NCBI RefSeq assembly: GCF_022201045.2 | Contig: NC_068559.1 | Coordinates: 27,287,501-27,351,500 of the forward strand | Reading direction: 5' to 3' | Length of the DNA stretch: 64,000 nt | Source: Citrus sinensis | Taxonomy: Eukaryota > Streptophyta > Magnoliopsida > Sapindales > Rutaceae | Shown here: positions 50,701-62,926 of the stretch, piece after piece | Layout of the letters: every line of letters starts with the position of its first letter | Numbering within the stretch: position 1 is the stretch's first letter | Program-made: the position numbers and the translations under genes | The notes under the pieces: model-generated | Databases searched by the model: none | The model's input: the letters and a program-made list of their open reading frames with translations, nothing else | What the model was told of the DNA's origin: nothing

Positions 50701-53700
50701 TACTTGTGGGGTTCACATACTAACAAGGTATGCTCTTCACTCATTGTCCTTATAATCTTGGCCATGACTGCTAGAATGAGATTTTGGTGAGCAAGGAAAT
50801 TTATTTTGTGTCTAAGCAGGCCTCTCCATATTTTTCCTGCTTTCATTTAGTCAAATTTAACAAAGCCACTATAATGATTGGTTTCTTCTGCTTGTATTTA
50901 ATTCATTATGAGTTTCTCTTTTATCGTAGAAGATTTTTTGTTGCTGTTTGCAAGGTTGCAAAGAACTTGATGGTCCTGAATCTGCGTGGTTGCTGGAACC
51001 TAGCTTCTATTCCTGATCTGTCCGAGCATCAGAAGCTGGAAAAGCTTGTACTTGAGCGTTGCTGTAGATTGACTAAGATTCATGAATCGGTTGGTAATCT
51101 CAGTTCTCTACTTCACTTGAACCTGAGGGATTGCAGAAACCTCATTGAACTTCCAAGTGATGTCTCAGGACTGAAACATCTTGAGAACCTTATCCTCTCT
51201 GATTGTTCCAAATTGAAGGAATTACCGGAGGACATACGTAGCATGAGATCTTTGAAAGAACTTCTTGTTGATGGAACTGCTATTGAAAAGCTGCCTCAAT
51301 CCATATTCCACCTTGTAAAACTTGAGAAGCTAAATCTAAGTAAATGTAAATCTCTGAAACAACTACCCAACTGTATAGGAACGCAGCTGGTTGCTCTGAA
51401 AGAACTCTCTTTTAATTATTCTGCCGTAGAAGAACTACCAGATTCTGTGGGACATATGGGAAACCTTGAGAAACTAAGTTTAATAGGATGTGGATCAATA
51501 ACCACGATTCCTGATTCTATAGGCCATCTGAAGTCCTTGATAGAATTCTTAATTGATGGAACTGCAGTTAAAAACCTGCCTACTTCTATTGGTTCATTGT
51601 CCTACTTGAAGGCCTTTTCTGTTGGAAGATGCCAGTTCCTGAGCGAATTGCCTGACTCAATTGAAGGATTAGCTTCTCTTGTTGAGCTTCAATTAGATGG
51701 GACATCTATTAGGCACCTGCCAGATCAGATTGGGGGATTGAAAATGCTTGACAAGCTTGTGATGAGGAATTGTCTCTCTCTTAAAACTTTACCAGATTCA
51801 ATTGGAAGCATATTGACCCTAACTACTCTTAACATAGTTAATGCCAGTATTACCAGAATGCCAGAATCCATTGGAATATTGGAAAATCTTGTCATTTTAA
51901 GGTTGAACGAATGCAAACAGCTCGAGAAACTTCCAGCTTCAATGGGGAAATTGAAATCCTTGGTCCATTTGCTGATGGAGGAAACCGCTGTGACTGAGTT
52001 ACCGGAAAGCTTCGGCATGCTTTCAAGCTTAATGGTATTGAAAATGAAGAAACCATCAGTGAAGGCCAGAAATTCAAGTGCACGGGAGAAACAAAAGCTC
52101 ACAGTACTTCCCACATCTTTCTGTAATCTCTCTTCGCTAGAAGAACTGGATGCTCAAGGTTGGCGAATAGGTGGCAAAATTCCTGATGATTTTGAGAAAT
52201 TGTCATCTTTAGAAATCTTGAATCTAGGCAACAATAATTTTTGCAACCTTCCATCTAGCCTGAGGGGTCTCTCCCACCTTAAAAACCTTCTCTTGCCCTA
52301 CTGCCAAGAACTCAAGTCTCTCCCTCCTCTTCCCTCAAGTCTGGAAGAAGTCAATGTTGCAAACTGTTTTGCACTCGAAAGTATATGTGACCTTTCAAAC
52401 TTGAAGAGCTTAAAAAGACTGAATCTTACAAACTGTGAGAAACTGGTAGATATTTCAGGCCTGGAGAGCTTGAAGTCTTTGAAATGGTTGTACATGAGTG
52501 GCTGCAATGCTTGCTCTGCAGCGGTAAAGAGAAGACTTTCCAAGGTTCTATCTCTATCTCCCTTTCTCTTGCTGATCAGCGATAGGTGCTGGTGTAGGAA
52601 ATCAATAATTCTAGGATCCCAACATTTGTACTTTTGCACATAACTTGTCACATCAATTTAGAATTTAAATGTCGAGATTACTTGCATGGATCCCCCTAAG
52701 TTACATGCATGTAACTTACAACCCTCTCACATGAATAGTGAGTAGCATTAGCCTACTTGTATTATTGTTATTGATACGTTCACTGCCAACTTTATAAACT
52801 AGTCTATATCATGACATGTCAATCTCTTCACATACAAAGTGGCATGTCATCATTATATCACTCCACGTCATTTTCTAAACTACTTTAATTTAGTAATTAC
52901 ATTCACCTATTCACTACTTTCATGCTGCATTATTTCATATACGAGTTGTAGTATTATTTGTATCTAATAATGTCTATTCCAGTTACTAAGTTTGTAGCTC
53001 ATTAGTAACCTTTGTCTCTTAATATATGTTAAGAGTATGAGTTATTGGGTTTAAACACCTATATGATTTTCCTAAAATTTTAATCAGAATAGATATCTTT
53101 TTATATTAATAGAATTAATTATGCATCTTCTCGTATTTTAGGGAGGTAAATTTACAAGCAAATGCACCATAAAACTTCAGGCTGTACCATAAAAATATAT
53201 CTATCTAAACTCTCAATAGAATTCAAGAATTCAAGCGGCAGCCTAACAATAATATCTGTGCCTTTTTCGTCGAAGTTAGAAAAGAAAGTTTTCTCTCCAT
53301 TTGACAATTATTAGTGCAGGTTCATTTCAAAAATTTACGCAGTCTAAGTATGCCGGGAACAGAAATTCCAGATTGGTTTTCGCCAGACATGGTTAGATTT
53401 ACAGAACGTAGGAACCACAAAATAGAAGGTGTGATCATCGGCGTGGTTGTCTCCCTTAACCATCAGATACCGGATGAAATGAGATATGAACTCCCTTCAA
53501 TAGTGGACATTCAAGCAAAAATCCTCACGCCGAATACGACATTGCTCAACACCGCATTGGACTTACAGGGGGTACCTGAGACAGACGAATGTCAAGTTTA
53601 CTTGTGTCGATTTCCAGGGTTTCGTCCTTTGGTTTCTATGTTGAAAGATGGTTATACGATACAAGTGACAACCCGAAACCCACCATTTCTTAAGGGAATT

Positions 53701-53877
53701 GTGATGAAGAAATGTGGGATTTATCTGGTTTATGAAAATGAGGATGATTACGATGGAGATGAGGAATCATTAGATGTAAGCCAACAATCTGTGTCAGAGA
53801 AACTGGCAAGATTTTTCAGCTCTTTTCAGGAAGATGAAAAAAAAAGTGTTAGCGAGCAAAGGAATAAAAGTTCATGA
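47767..53877 (+). CDS. TIR-NB-LRR (TNL) intracellular immune receptor
   Basis: Five exons: 47767-48233, 48717-49842, 50320-50727, 50955-52544, 53320-53877; 4,149 nt, 1,382 aa, no stops or frameshifts. The TIR domain (about 15-155) has DVFLSFRGEDTRDT and SSRWCLEELAKI; Glu89 matches the NADase catalytic glutamate of plant TIRs. The NB-ARC domain has the P-loop GLGGIGKTT (212-220), Walker B VFVVLDDVDD (about 296-305), GSRIIITTRD, GLPLAL (385-390) and MHD (491-493). Exons 3-4 (532-1197) encode about 20 LRRs with regular LPxSIGxLxxL spacing. Exon 5 encodes the post-LRR C-JID domain (MPGTEIPDWFSPDMV), used for effector contact in known TNLs, and a charged tail. TNLs detect effectors, form tetramers and signal through TIR products and EDS1. 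The pathogen recognised cannot be told. First ATG chosen; the frame is open further up but without ATG. Confidence 0.95.
49990..50100 (+). mobile_element. Possible SINE relic in TNL intron 2
   Basis: GTTCAAGGTTCGATAGAAC (about 50052-50070) contains a good B-box match (GGTTCGATAGAAC), and TAGTATAGCAAGTTAC upstream is a weak A box. No tail or target-site duplication was defined. Confidence 0.3.
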
Positions 53878-54514
53878 AAATTTTGAAGGTAATTTATTTT
53901 TCTCTCTTTTGTTCTGGGCTGTACCACGCATAATACTGAGCAGTTGGTGATTGATCCCTCTATAATTTCCCATTGTTACCGAAAACCGAAAAAGAGCTTT
54001 GTTGGTTCTTTTACTTAATACATAAGAAGAATTGTGCACAATGCAGTGGCTAGAGACATCCTCGATACTGCAGCCAATTAAGAGATAGTCTTATGGTCTT
54101 CAATACTCATAATATCATGATTGGAATTTTGAGAAATTATTGTTTTCTTCCTTCAGTTAGTAGCTGAATATTACATTAACAAACAAGAATAAGGGTGTAA
54201 AAGAAGGATTAGGATCCTCCCATAATTTTTTAAATTTAATGGAAAAAAAAAACTAAATTATAAATAAATTGAAAAAATAACTTGAAAGGAAACGTATTAT
54301 TAGTAAACTGCAAAAAAGAAATATTTTCATTACCCTCGTAGCTCTGATTTCTGAATTGCTGTACATCGATGACAAGCCTGATAACTAGTGTTTCTAAAAC
54401 GCCAAAAAGTGGGGGAACAAAATTGAAAAAGAAAAAAAAAATCAAACATCAAATATGCACAGCTAATTTTACAAATTTCTCTAGTCAACTAATAAAGAAG
54501 TTTTGTGCTGAATT
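53878..54514. other. Convergent gap between TNL and P4-ATPase
   Basis: Holds the 3' ends of both genes. Poly-A/T runs near 54240 and 54430. No gene seen. Confidence 0.45.
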
Positions 54515-57500
54515 TTAGTTCTTTTTAGGTATCCTTGGCCGTGACCTCATGCTCGCTCTCCGAGCAACATCCCATGGCTTCTGTGGTGCATATATACCCA
54601 GCTGTGAAGCAAAAAATGACTCGTACCCAGGTGAATCGAAAGCAAACCCAGTATGTTTTGATAATTCTCGTGGGAGTTGAGCTATGGCATAGCTTCTTGC
54701 CTCTTCTGGTGTAAGTTGGTTACCAATTTCTACCAAATCTGCCATTCTCCGATCTTCAGGATCATGCCTGTGCACTTCCTGAACAATCTGGTAATCATAG
54801 GGAGAAAACCATCTTTGCACACTGCATGGAAACAAGTTAAAAAATGTATTACAAAACAGTTCAATTGTGATATGATATGCATGGACTATCCTAACTCTGT
54901 ATAAAAAATACACGTGGCATTTCAAGATGATGTGTTTTAGAACCTTACCCTTGGAAAATGAAGTCACCGAGAAGTGCTAGAACAGGAACAAGAATAAGTG
55001 TGAAGTAGAAATAGAATGTACTCATTAAGACAAATATGACGAAGAAAACATTCTCCTGCATTGAATATTCAAAGTATGCAAGTCAGCCCATAAAACAATT
55101 CAATGATAGTAACAGTGACGGATGTTCATATCGACAATCAGCAAATAGGACTCACCTGTCGATCATTTGGCGTCATAATACCAGTATATAAAAAGACGAA
55201 TAAGAACCATGCTAAAATGCTTCCTCCAACAGTTATGTAATGAAATCTTGTAATTGTGTTACACATCATAAGAAGACGTAAATTGACAGTTACTACAACA
55301 CAAGTGAAAGCCATTGTGCTGACATCCCAGATACCAAAAATTTTGCCTGATGAATTTTGCCCAGTAGCACTGGAAGTGGTCACACAGTTATAAAGTACCA
55401 GAGATTGGTAGACAGAAAAGAAAGCCCATATTGCCACAACTCTCCATGTGAAAAAGACATTTTTGATTCCCTCCTGGTATAGTTGAGGATACTTCTTTGA
55501 AAGGGATGCACTGACATCCTGGAAAAAAAAAACTTAAATTCAGGACATTCCCCCACCGATTCAAAGAATAAATGAAAAGAGAAACTGAATGTTAAAGTTT
55601 CACAAGCATGACATGGGTTTCGATTAGCTACAATAAAAAGATCTAGCTAAAAGGGTAATTAACAAAGGTAATACCTTTTCAAAAAGTCCAAGCATGATCA
55701 CAGGCATAGAGGTGAAAATGACATTATATAGCGACTGAAACCAATCATCATAAAATCTTTGACCAGAAAATCCGGTTTGAAAGGTAAACCAAAATTGAGT
55801 CAAAGTGAATGTAAGGTTCTTGTAGAAGAAGTATAAAACAACCTGCAATCAAAAAAATATCAAGTATCATCATCGACCAAATAGATTTAACAAAGTTTAG
55901 AAGGCAAAGGGAAGTCACACCTTGCATATTCTAAGATATGACCAACGTCCGTGCACAAGAAGTAAATCTGTAAGAAAGCGGAACTGGGCAATTGCAAAGT
56001 CACTAGCCATCACTGCTTGCATCCCCTCCTGCCCACTTATTCCAACCCCAATGTGAGCAGCTTGAATCATACTAACATCATTAGCACCATCACCAATACT
56101 AAGTGTTATCTTCCGTGCACCTTTCTTAACCAGGCTTGTCACCTGAAGCCAGTGACAATAGCATAAGATATTATTTTTTGACTAAAGACTTAACCAGACA
56201 GCATTTCCGTAATGATTACAATTTCATAGATCAAGTTAATTCAAATGCAACAAGATTATCCTGGCATTCTTATTTCTCACAAGAAATTTCATCCAAACAT
56301 TTTCAGTGATCTGCAGCACTTTGGTTATGAACACTGCTCAAGCCACTATTAAAATATCAGAATTATACTGATAAGCCAATCAGGCTTATCCCTGAACAAT
56401 GAAAGAACTTCATCAAAGCTCTGATCAAGTAAAGATTCCATGAGGAACCATACCTGTGCTTTCTGTAAAGGAGATACTCGGCAGCAAACAACAGAACTAC
56501 AATTCAAGCTCAGATTAAGCAGTATTACTCGCAAACTTGGGTCTAATGCGTACATCAAACACTTTCCATCAATAATTAGTGCCAATTTTTCTCCAGATAT
56601 AGAGTGTATGTACTGTTGTGCTTCGTCAATGCACTTGTTCAGCTCCCTTTTTACTTCTTCCCTCATAAAGCGTGCAATCTCCACCGGATCCCCCTGATGA
56701 CAGGAATTTACTCAACACTTAATAGGTAGCTTATACAGCTTAAAATATAGTAAATTCTTTCTTCATTATCGACTAAAGAATTGCCACCCAAGCAATGGTA
56801 CTTACCCTCTCTTCTACATCCCTGATAGCATTAGTTTCTGAAGTAATGATAAACTGCTTCATTTCATTGTTGATTAAGTTGCATGCTGCAACAAATAAAG
56901 AAAAGAGAGAAATATTAAGAAGTCAATAACAAAAATTATGGAATAACACATACCACAAGTAAAAGGTCTGACACCACAGTAGCTGGGTTGGCTCCCTCCT
57001 GCTCTGGAAAAACCAACTAGTCTTAGTACCAACTCACCATAAGCTATATTTATAGCTGTTTCCATTTTGTCTCCCGTAAGCACCCAAATCTTAATTCCAG
57101 CTCTAGCAAGAGTCTCTATACAAGCCGGTACTCCTTCTTGAAGCTTATCTTCTATAGCAGTGCATCCAATCAGTGTAAGATCCTTTTCTATGAGTTCTGC
57201 CACCTGCATTTTTAAGTTTCATCATTTTCTATGTGATAATAACTTAAAATCGCATTAAAAGCTGGTCAAGATAAACCATCTGCCATCAAAGAACCATAAA
57301 TGATTTAACGAAAATGCGCCTTTACAGATGCAGATGCATGCTAAAAGACATTATGGCTAGAGTCCTCTGACAATGGTTCATTCATAATCACATAAACGAA
57401 GGTAATCCAAAGCTGCCATTTATAAATTCAACCATATGGAGAATAACTAATTTAAAATACTTCTTTAAGCCTAAATATGTGGGTAAGGATCATTTTACAC

Positions 57501-60500
57501 TAGTTTTAGACCTTTAACATCCTGTCAATGGTTGAGATGAACCAATGGCAACATTAATGCTTTTTCTCCCTCCTCTCAGCTCTCTGCCTTTCATGCTTCT
57601 TCCCTCTCTACTCTGCAAATTCTCTTCCTCTTCAATGTCCACTCTTTATCTATTACCATTTCCATCCAATTTATTCAAATTCCTCTCATTCCAAATTGTA
57701 AAGGAAAAGGTTTTTAATCCTAGCAAAACACAATTCCTCCACAAATCAACAGTTGCATAGGAATGTACGACACAACTGTTCTCTAAGTCTATCAAAATTT
57801 TAGAACAAACATTTTGGACAGCCAATTCCAATTAAACGGAATCAATAAGCTAAACTTACGAAAACTAAATCTTGGTGTAAATCAATACAAATTCTGATGT
57901 ACCTAATTTTAATAGAGATGGCTTTCAAAAATAAAAGAAAGAGAGAAGGCTGTATAGAGGAAACAAGAAGTTATGGAGAGGAGTGGAGACTGGAGACGGG
58001 TAAACAATGTGGAACATGAGAGAACTGTGAGAGAGAAGGAAAAAAAGCGGTAATAGCGATCTGTATCTGAAGGTGATGTAAAAGCTTGTGTAATTTTAGA
58101 GGGCTCCCAATCCTCTCCCAATCACTATATCATACAGAATATATACCTCATCCAGCTTCTGTTCACGATCTCGTAGAGACGATTTTGCCTGAATGAACTT
58201 CTCATTCCATCTTTCATACATATCAGGACTTAAATCCCTATAAGCCAGACAAAGAGTGCGTAAACCAGAAGAACCAAATTGTTCCAAGTGCTCCCTAGTT
58301 ACTTTCTTCAAATCTTCATTTCCATCTGCCAATCTCTCATAAATTACAGAATCAGCACCCTGTGAAAAGCATATTTCTGGCCAAGGGTCATTTTCTTTAC
58401 CAACTGCAATATAGCAATATTGATCTTATGTGAGAATTTACAAGAGACAATTACCTTGCAGTATAATACAAGCCTACCATCAGCATAACGACATACAACA
58501 GACTGGCGCTTCCTCGTACTATTTATGCAGCAAGGATTAGAAATTATTTTAGTTCTGGTAACCAGCAGCACAAGAATGAAGATATACGTGCAAGAACATA
58601 TGCCCACCTATTAAACTCAAGAACATTCAAAATCTCATAGCACACATCTTGCATTTTACCCATCTTCTCCACATGAGATTCACGAACATAAATCATAGTA
58701 GGTGTACGCCTGAGAAAAATTCCAAAATTAACATAAAATAAAAGTGAATATACTTTGAGCAGCAAAAGCCTCATAGTTGCATTTAAACCAAAATCAGATG
58801 CCAAATTTCCTCAGGGTCATTTTGGCGGCAGGAGAAAGCTATGACTGAAAACAATTAGTAGGCAAGGCTAATGAATACACAGAATTCACTGAACCAACTT
58901 TGTAGACATACCATATTTTGTCACCTCTATAAAACTAAAAAGAAAAAAATTAAAAAAAAAAGAAAGGAGAAGCTCCAGAAAAGAAAAATAGAAGAAACAA
59001 GTCATGTTTCTTAACATGCCGTCGAACAGAAATGAAAATTACAAACCTGTAAAAGAAAAAACCAAAGTTCTTTGCAGCAATAACCAATGCAGCCTCATCA
59101 GGGGATGCGGCTTGATACGTAATTTTTTCTGGAGACTCATCGCCTTCAGGAAGTACAGTATGACAAATAGCAAGGCATCTGAAAAATTCCTACACAATAA
59201 GCAAAAACTATCATTCAAAAATAATAACTAGCAAATTGGAATTCAAGACCATCCCTGCTCTGGCAATTGCATAATTTAAGAATCAAGCAACATTTTCATT
59301 CTTCGGTAACATCAAATATTGTTCCAACTTGCTTAAAAGCCCGTGCAAAAGCTGGGAATGCTCCTTGTATTAACTAACAAGAGAAAATATACATATTCCT
59401 CCTAAATGAACAATTATGTTTAAGTAACAATGAGGTTAATTTCTTAGGAATGTCCTATCAAAATTAAGTTTTATACAGAAAATAAAAAGAACCTCAGGAT
59501 AAAAGGGTAAAAGCTCAAATTCAGTTTCATCAAATCAATAACATTTATTGTATGGTGAGATGGCATTCCTTTGAAAAAAATGAAAAAAGAAAAAAAACAA
59601 CACAGGCAGAACATATATAGCATTCGTTCACATAAAACAAAGCAAACTACCTTGCAAGCATCAGGATTAGGCTCATTCCTCCAAGCACCTCGCAGAAGCC
59701 TAGGATCATCAAAATTAAACCCTTTTTCATGCACTGCCTTGACAGACCTTTCCACCTGTGCAAGGAATAATGACATTAGACATATCATGATCTTGGCATC
59801 AAATGTTCTTTTCTGAGAAAAATAAAATAAAATAAAATAAAATAAAGCATACCTCCGGAATTTTCACGCCAGTCTGCTGAGCAACTCCCCTTTCTATTTC
59901 AGTGATACCAGTTCCATAGATTTCTCCGCCAATTGAACACTTAAAGAACTCCATTAAGTTTCTAGTCAAAGTTCCGGTTTTATCAGAAAATATATATTCC
60001 ACCTGACCAAAGCACAGCAAAAATGAGAGTAATTACATGATTGAAAGAACATACAAATGCGACACCACAAATGATTCAACAGAAATATTAAAGCCCATTC
60101 AATGCTCCACATTTAAGAAAGTCAATTTAGTACAACTTTTACCTGTCCAAGTTCCTCATTCAAATTGGAAGTCCGAGCTGATGCAGGAGTATTGCTTTCA
60201 GCATGGTACATATGCAAGTCCTTGTTGATATATTGAGTGGATTGGAAAAACTTTATTGTCTGAAATTATAATAGAGAGAAACCTTTCAACAAATGCATGG
60301 CTAGCATAAAAAAATTATAACAGGCAATGCAGTCTACCTCGATGGAAACATAGAGGGAAATAGGGATAATTGGCGAGTATAGAGTGATTAAAGTAAACAT
60401 ATTCAGCACAAAAACCTGCAGTACCAACAAACATAAGAAACCAAGCAAATGAAATCAGGAAAAAATCCAAAAACAATAACAAGCATACGGTACCAAAAAT

Positions 60501-62926
60501 CGTTTGTCCGGGTTGAATTGATCATCCTCCACAGAATTACCCATATTATGAAGACCTAAGTAGTAATGCTTCTTATCTATGAATATAGCACTGCAGAATA
60601 TTATGAAGTAAAAAAGCAGTCACATGAAAAATTACAAAAATAAATAAATAAATAACATACAATTAGCAAGTAAAGAATCGTCAAACCTTCCTATGGCACA
60701 AATCAGACACATAACTGTAAGAGTTGCAAAAAGAGCAAGAATTAGCTTGTCAAGCTTCCGCTCCAATGTACTTCTTTTGGAGGGAATGTTCATCGAATTC
60801 ATCATGACCTACAAAATGCAACTCAAATCAGAGAGAAATAGTTCAAATTTTAGCAGTGGACTTAATGGTAACTGGGAGACAAAGTATCAGAAAATCAGAG
60901 AACAATGCAACTTTTCTTAGTGGGCACACACAAATAAAACTTCTGAAAACCTAACGCTGTCAACCAATTAATAAACAGAAATAACTTTAAAAGCCAGGAT
61001 TCAAGATTGAACTGAACAGCTAATTTACTGAAAATTTTCTTTGTGCTCACAGCATTTAGCAAAGGTATCACTACCCTAAAGGCGGGAAATCCAGTCACAA
61101 ATGAATTTAATGTCTTTGCACATCTGAATATGAAAAGGGAGTAAACAAGAAAAATGGTTGTCGTTTGTTGCAGTGCACATCATGATGACAAAAAGGGAGT
61201 AAACAAGGAAAATGGTCGTCGTTTGTTGCAGTGCACATCATGATGACAAACCTTTGTTTCATGGCCAGCAAAAATTACAGCCCCAATAATGTACTCTGTG
61301 TTCCTGAGACTGCATCCCTGAAATCAAAGTGCTGGAGCTAATGAGTACTTGCAGATCCAGATTTCAACAATGGAGGGAGAAAATCAAAATCAACAAGGAA
61401 CATAAGCAAGAAAAGACTGAGGATAAAAGGAATTTCAGAAAATGCATATTCTATGGTAATCCAGAAGGAACAGATGGCTCATTCATGCGACCAGATAAAT
61501 GGAATTCAAGAGTAGAAAAGGACACTTGAGAGATATTTAACTAAATTCCTAATAGATTTAATGGTCAAAAGAGAAGATTATTATGAGATGCATGAATTCT
61601 GAGATAAGAACAACAACATGACTACGAGAAGATTATGATAAGAAATAAATAAATAAATAGACATGGATGATGAAAGAAAATTCGCAGCATACTCTCAATA
61701 AAATTTGGTTTGGATTGAGAGGCAATGTTTGCTTTTGCATTATAAGATTGCCAGTGAAAGTGTACAAAGAATTGTTCGGTTGCTCACACTGCACTTCACC
61801 TGCCATTAGCAAAAAGATTGTTAATCAGATACTAACTAATGATCTGAGCAACAAACCAAATTAAAGTTGCAAGAATCAAGATAATCAACACTGTCAAACT
61901 CAAAAAAGCAGTTATGTGCTGACTCCACACATGAAAAGAAATAGAAAAGAGGTTTCTTTTATATATATATATATATTATTTCTTTACGAAGTGTGCCCCA
62001 CCCAAACCCAACCCATCCCAAATTGAATGTATCCCCTTAGATTTGAACGCTTGACCTGTTGCTTCTATAAGAGGCCAATCAACTGGACTATCCTTTAGGA
62101 TAAATAATTTGAATCAAGAGATGATAACTAAGCACATAACATAAAACAATTGAACACAAACAAAGACATCAACGAGGACAGCAATAATCATCAAAGGTGT
62201 CCAATGTAATCCGAGTAAAGCTTGATTCAAGTCTGACTCGCAGAAAACAAGATGGCAGCATGTCAATTCAAATAGAAGAGAGCTCAATAGAACAGAAATT
62301 GCACCCCAAAATAGAAAGACAAAAACGAAAACTAGAATGTATATAGCAGTCTGCAATCAATACACTACAACTCAGTACTTGCAAGCTATTACCCCCTCAA
62401 TCATGCTGCCCAACATGTTTTCCATCATTTTCTTTCTTACTATCAATAAAGACTCAAAAACAACTTGATTTTGCATCTAAGTTCCAAAACTGACAGAAAA
62501 ATCTTCCCACAACACCATAATTGCAAGAAGTCTGAAAACTAACATATTTCAGAGGACATAAAATCTTGCCTTTTAGAAACTCAAAACATAGGAGTACAAG
62601 AAAAGGTTAAACCTTTAAATTCAGATGCTTTTTCAGGAGTCAAGTAATCCCATGTCCTTTCTAATGCCTTTCTGATCTTCAAATTTGTTTCCCCATCCAA
62701 ATTTGCGGTCTGCAATAAAAAATGAAAAATTTATACAAGAAAATGCAAGTACCGAACCGAACAAAACATCAACAGGCCAATTAATTTTTTGAAATAAACT
62801 AAAAAAAGAAGATAATAAAAGCGTTTGATATAACAAGGAGATAGGGACCTCAATATAGCAAACACCATCAGCATTTGTACTAGCCAGAAACAAGAGATCA
62901 GCAGGAAAAAATCCATCTTGCTTAAC
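54515..62926 (-). CDS. ALA3: P4-type phospholipid flippase, ALA3-like (5' end outside window)
   Basis: An aminophospholipid ATPase that moves phospholipids to the cytosolic leaflet; Arabidopsis ALA3 works with an ALIS subunit in Golgi/trans-Golgi vesicle formation. Exons: 62926-62849, 62709-62613, 61799-61693, 61317-61252, 60808-60687, 60590-60494, 60415-60338, 60259-60143, 60002-59853, 59755-59651, 59189-59047, 58709-58608, 58518-58455, 58359-58147, 57203-57038, 56885-56806, 56693-56454, 56142-55921, 55842-55675, 55518-55156, 55055-54949, 54821-54515; phases agree, 3,192 nt, 1,063 aa. Landmarks: LDGETNLK actuator loop; PISLYVSIE (P4-specific TM4); DKTGT with the phosphorylated Asp (59970-59984); [17 protein letters not shown] (GDGAND at 56077-56094); C-terminal TM helices; tail ending RPRIPKKN. 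About 150 N-terminal residues are missing: the next exon upstream lies beyond 64000 or was not recognised in 62927-64000. Confidence 0.95.
57204..58146 (-). other. Large ALA3 intron
   Basis: A 943-bp intron between the [12 protein letters not shown] part and the REQKLDE part. A T/C-rich block on the plus strand (57560-57680) yields a spurious 71-residue frame. It may be an old insertion; no termini seen. Confidence 0.4.
61133..61248. repeat. 58-bp tandem duplication touching an ALA3 splice donor
   Basis: Copies start at 61133 and 61191 (AAAAGGGAGTAAACAAG..., ending GCACATCATGATGAC). The second copy ends within the minus-strand donor of exon 61317-61252, and only three or four bases differ between copies. 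Confidence 0.9.
61800..62612 (-). other. ALA3 intron of ~813 bp
   Basis: Contains a (TA)n run at 61961-61977 and a GC-richer block (GTGCCCCACCCAAACCCAAC, 61990-62100) that looks like a dispersed repeat fragment. No gene. Confidence 0.4.
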
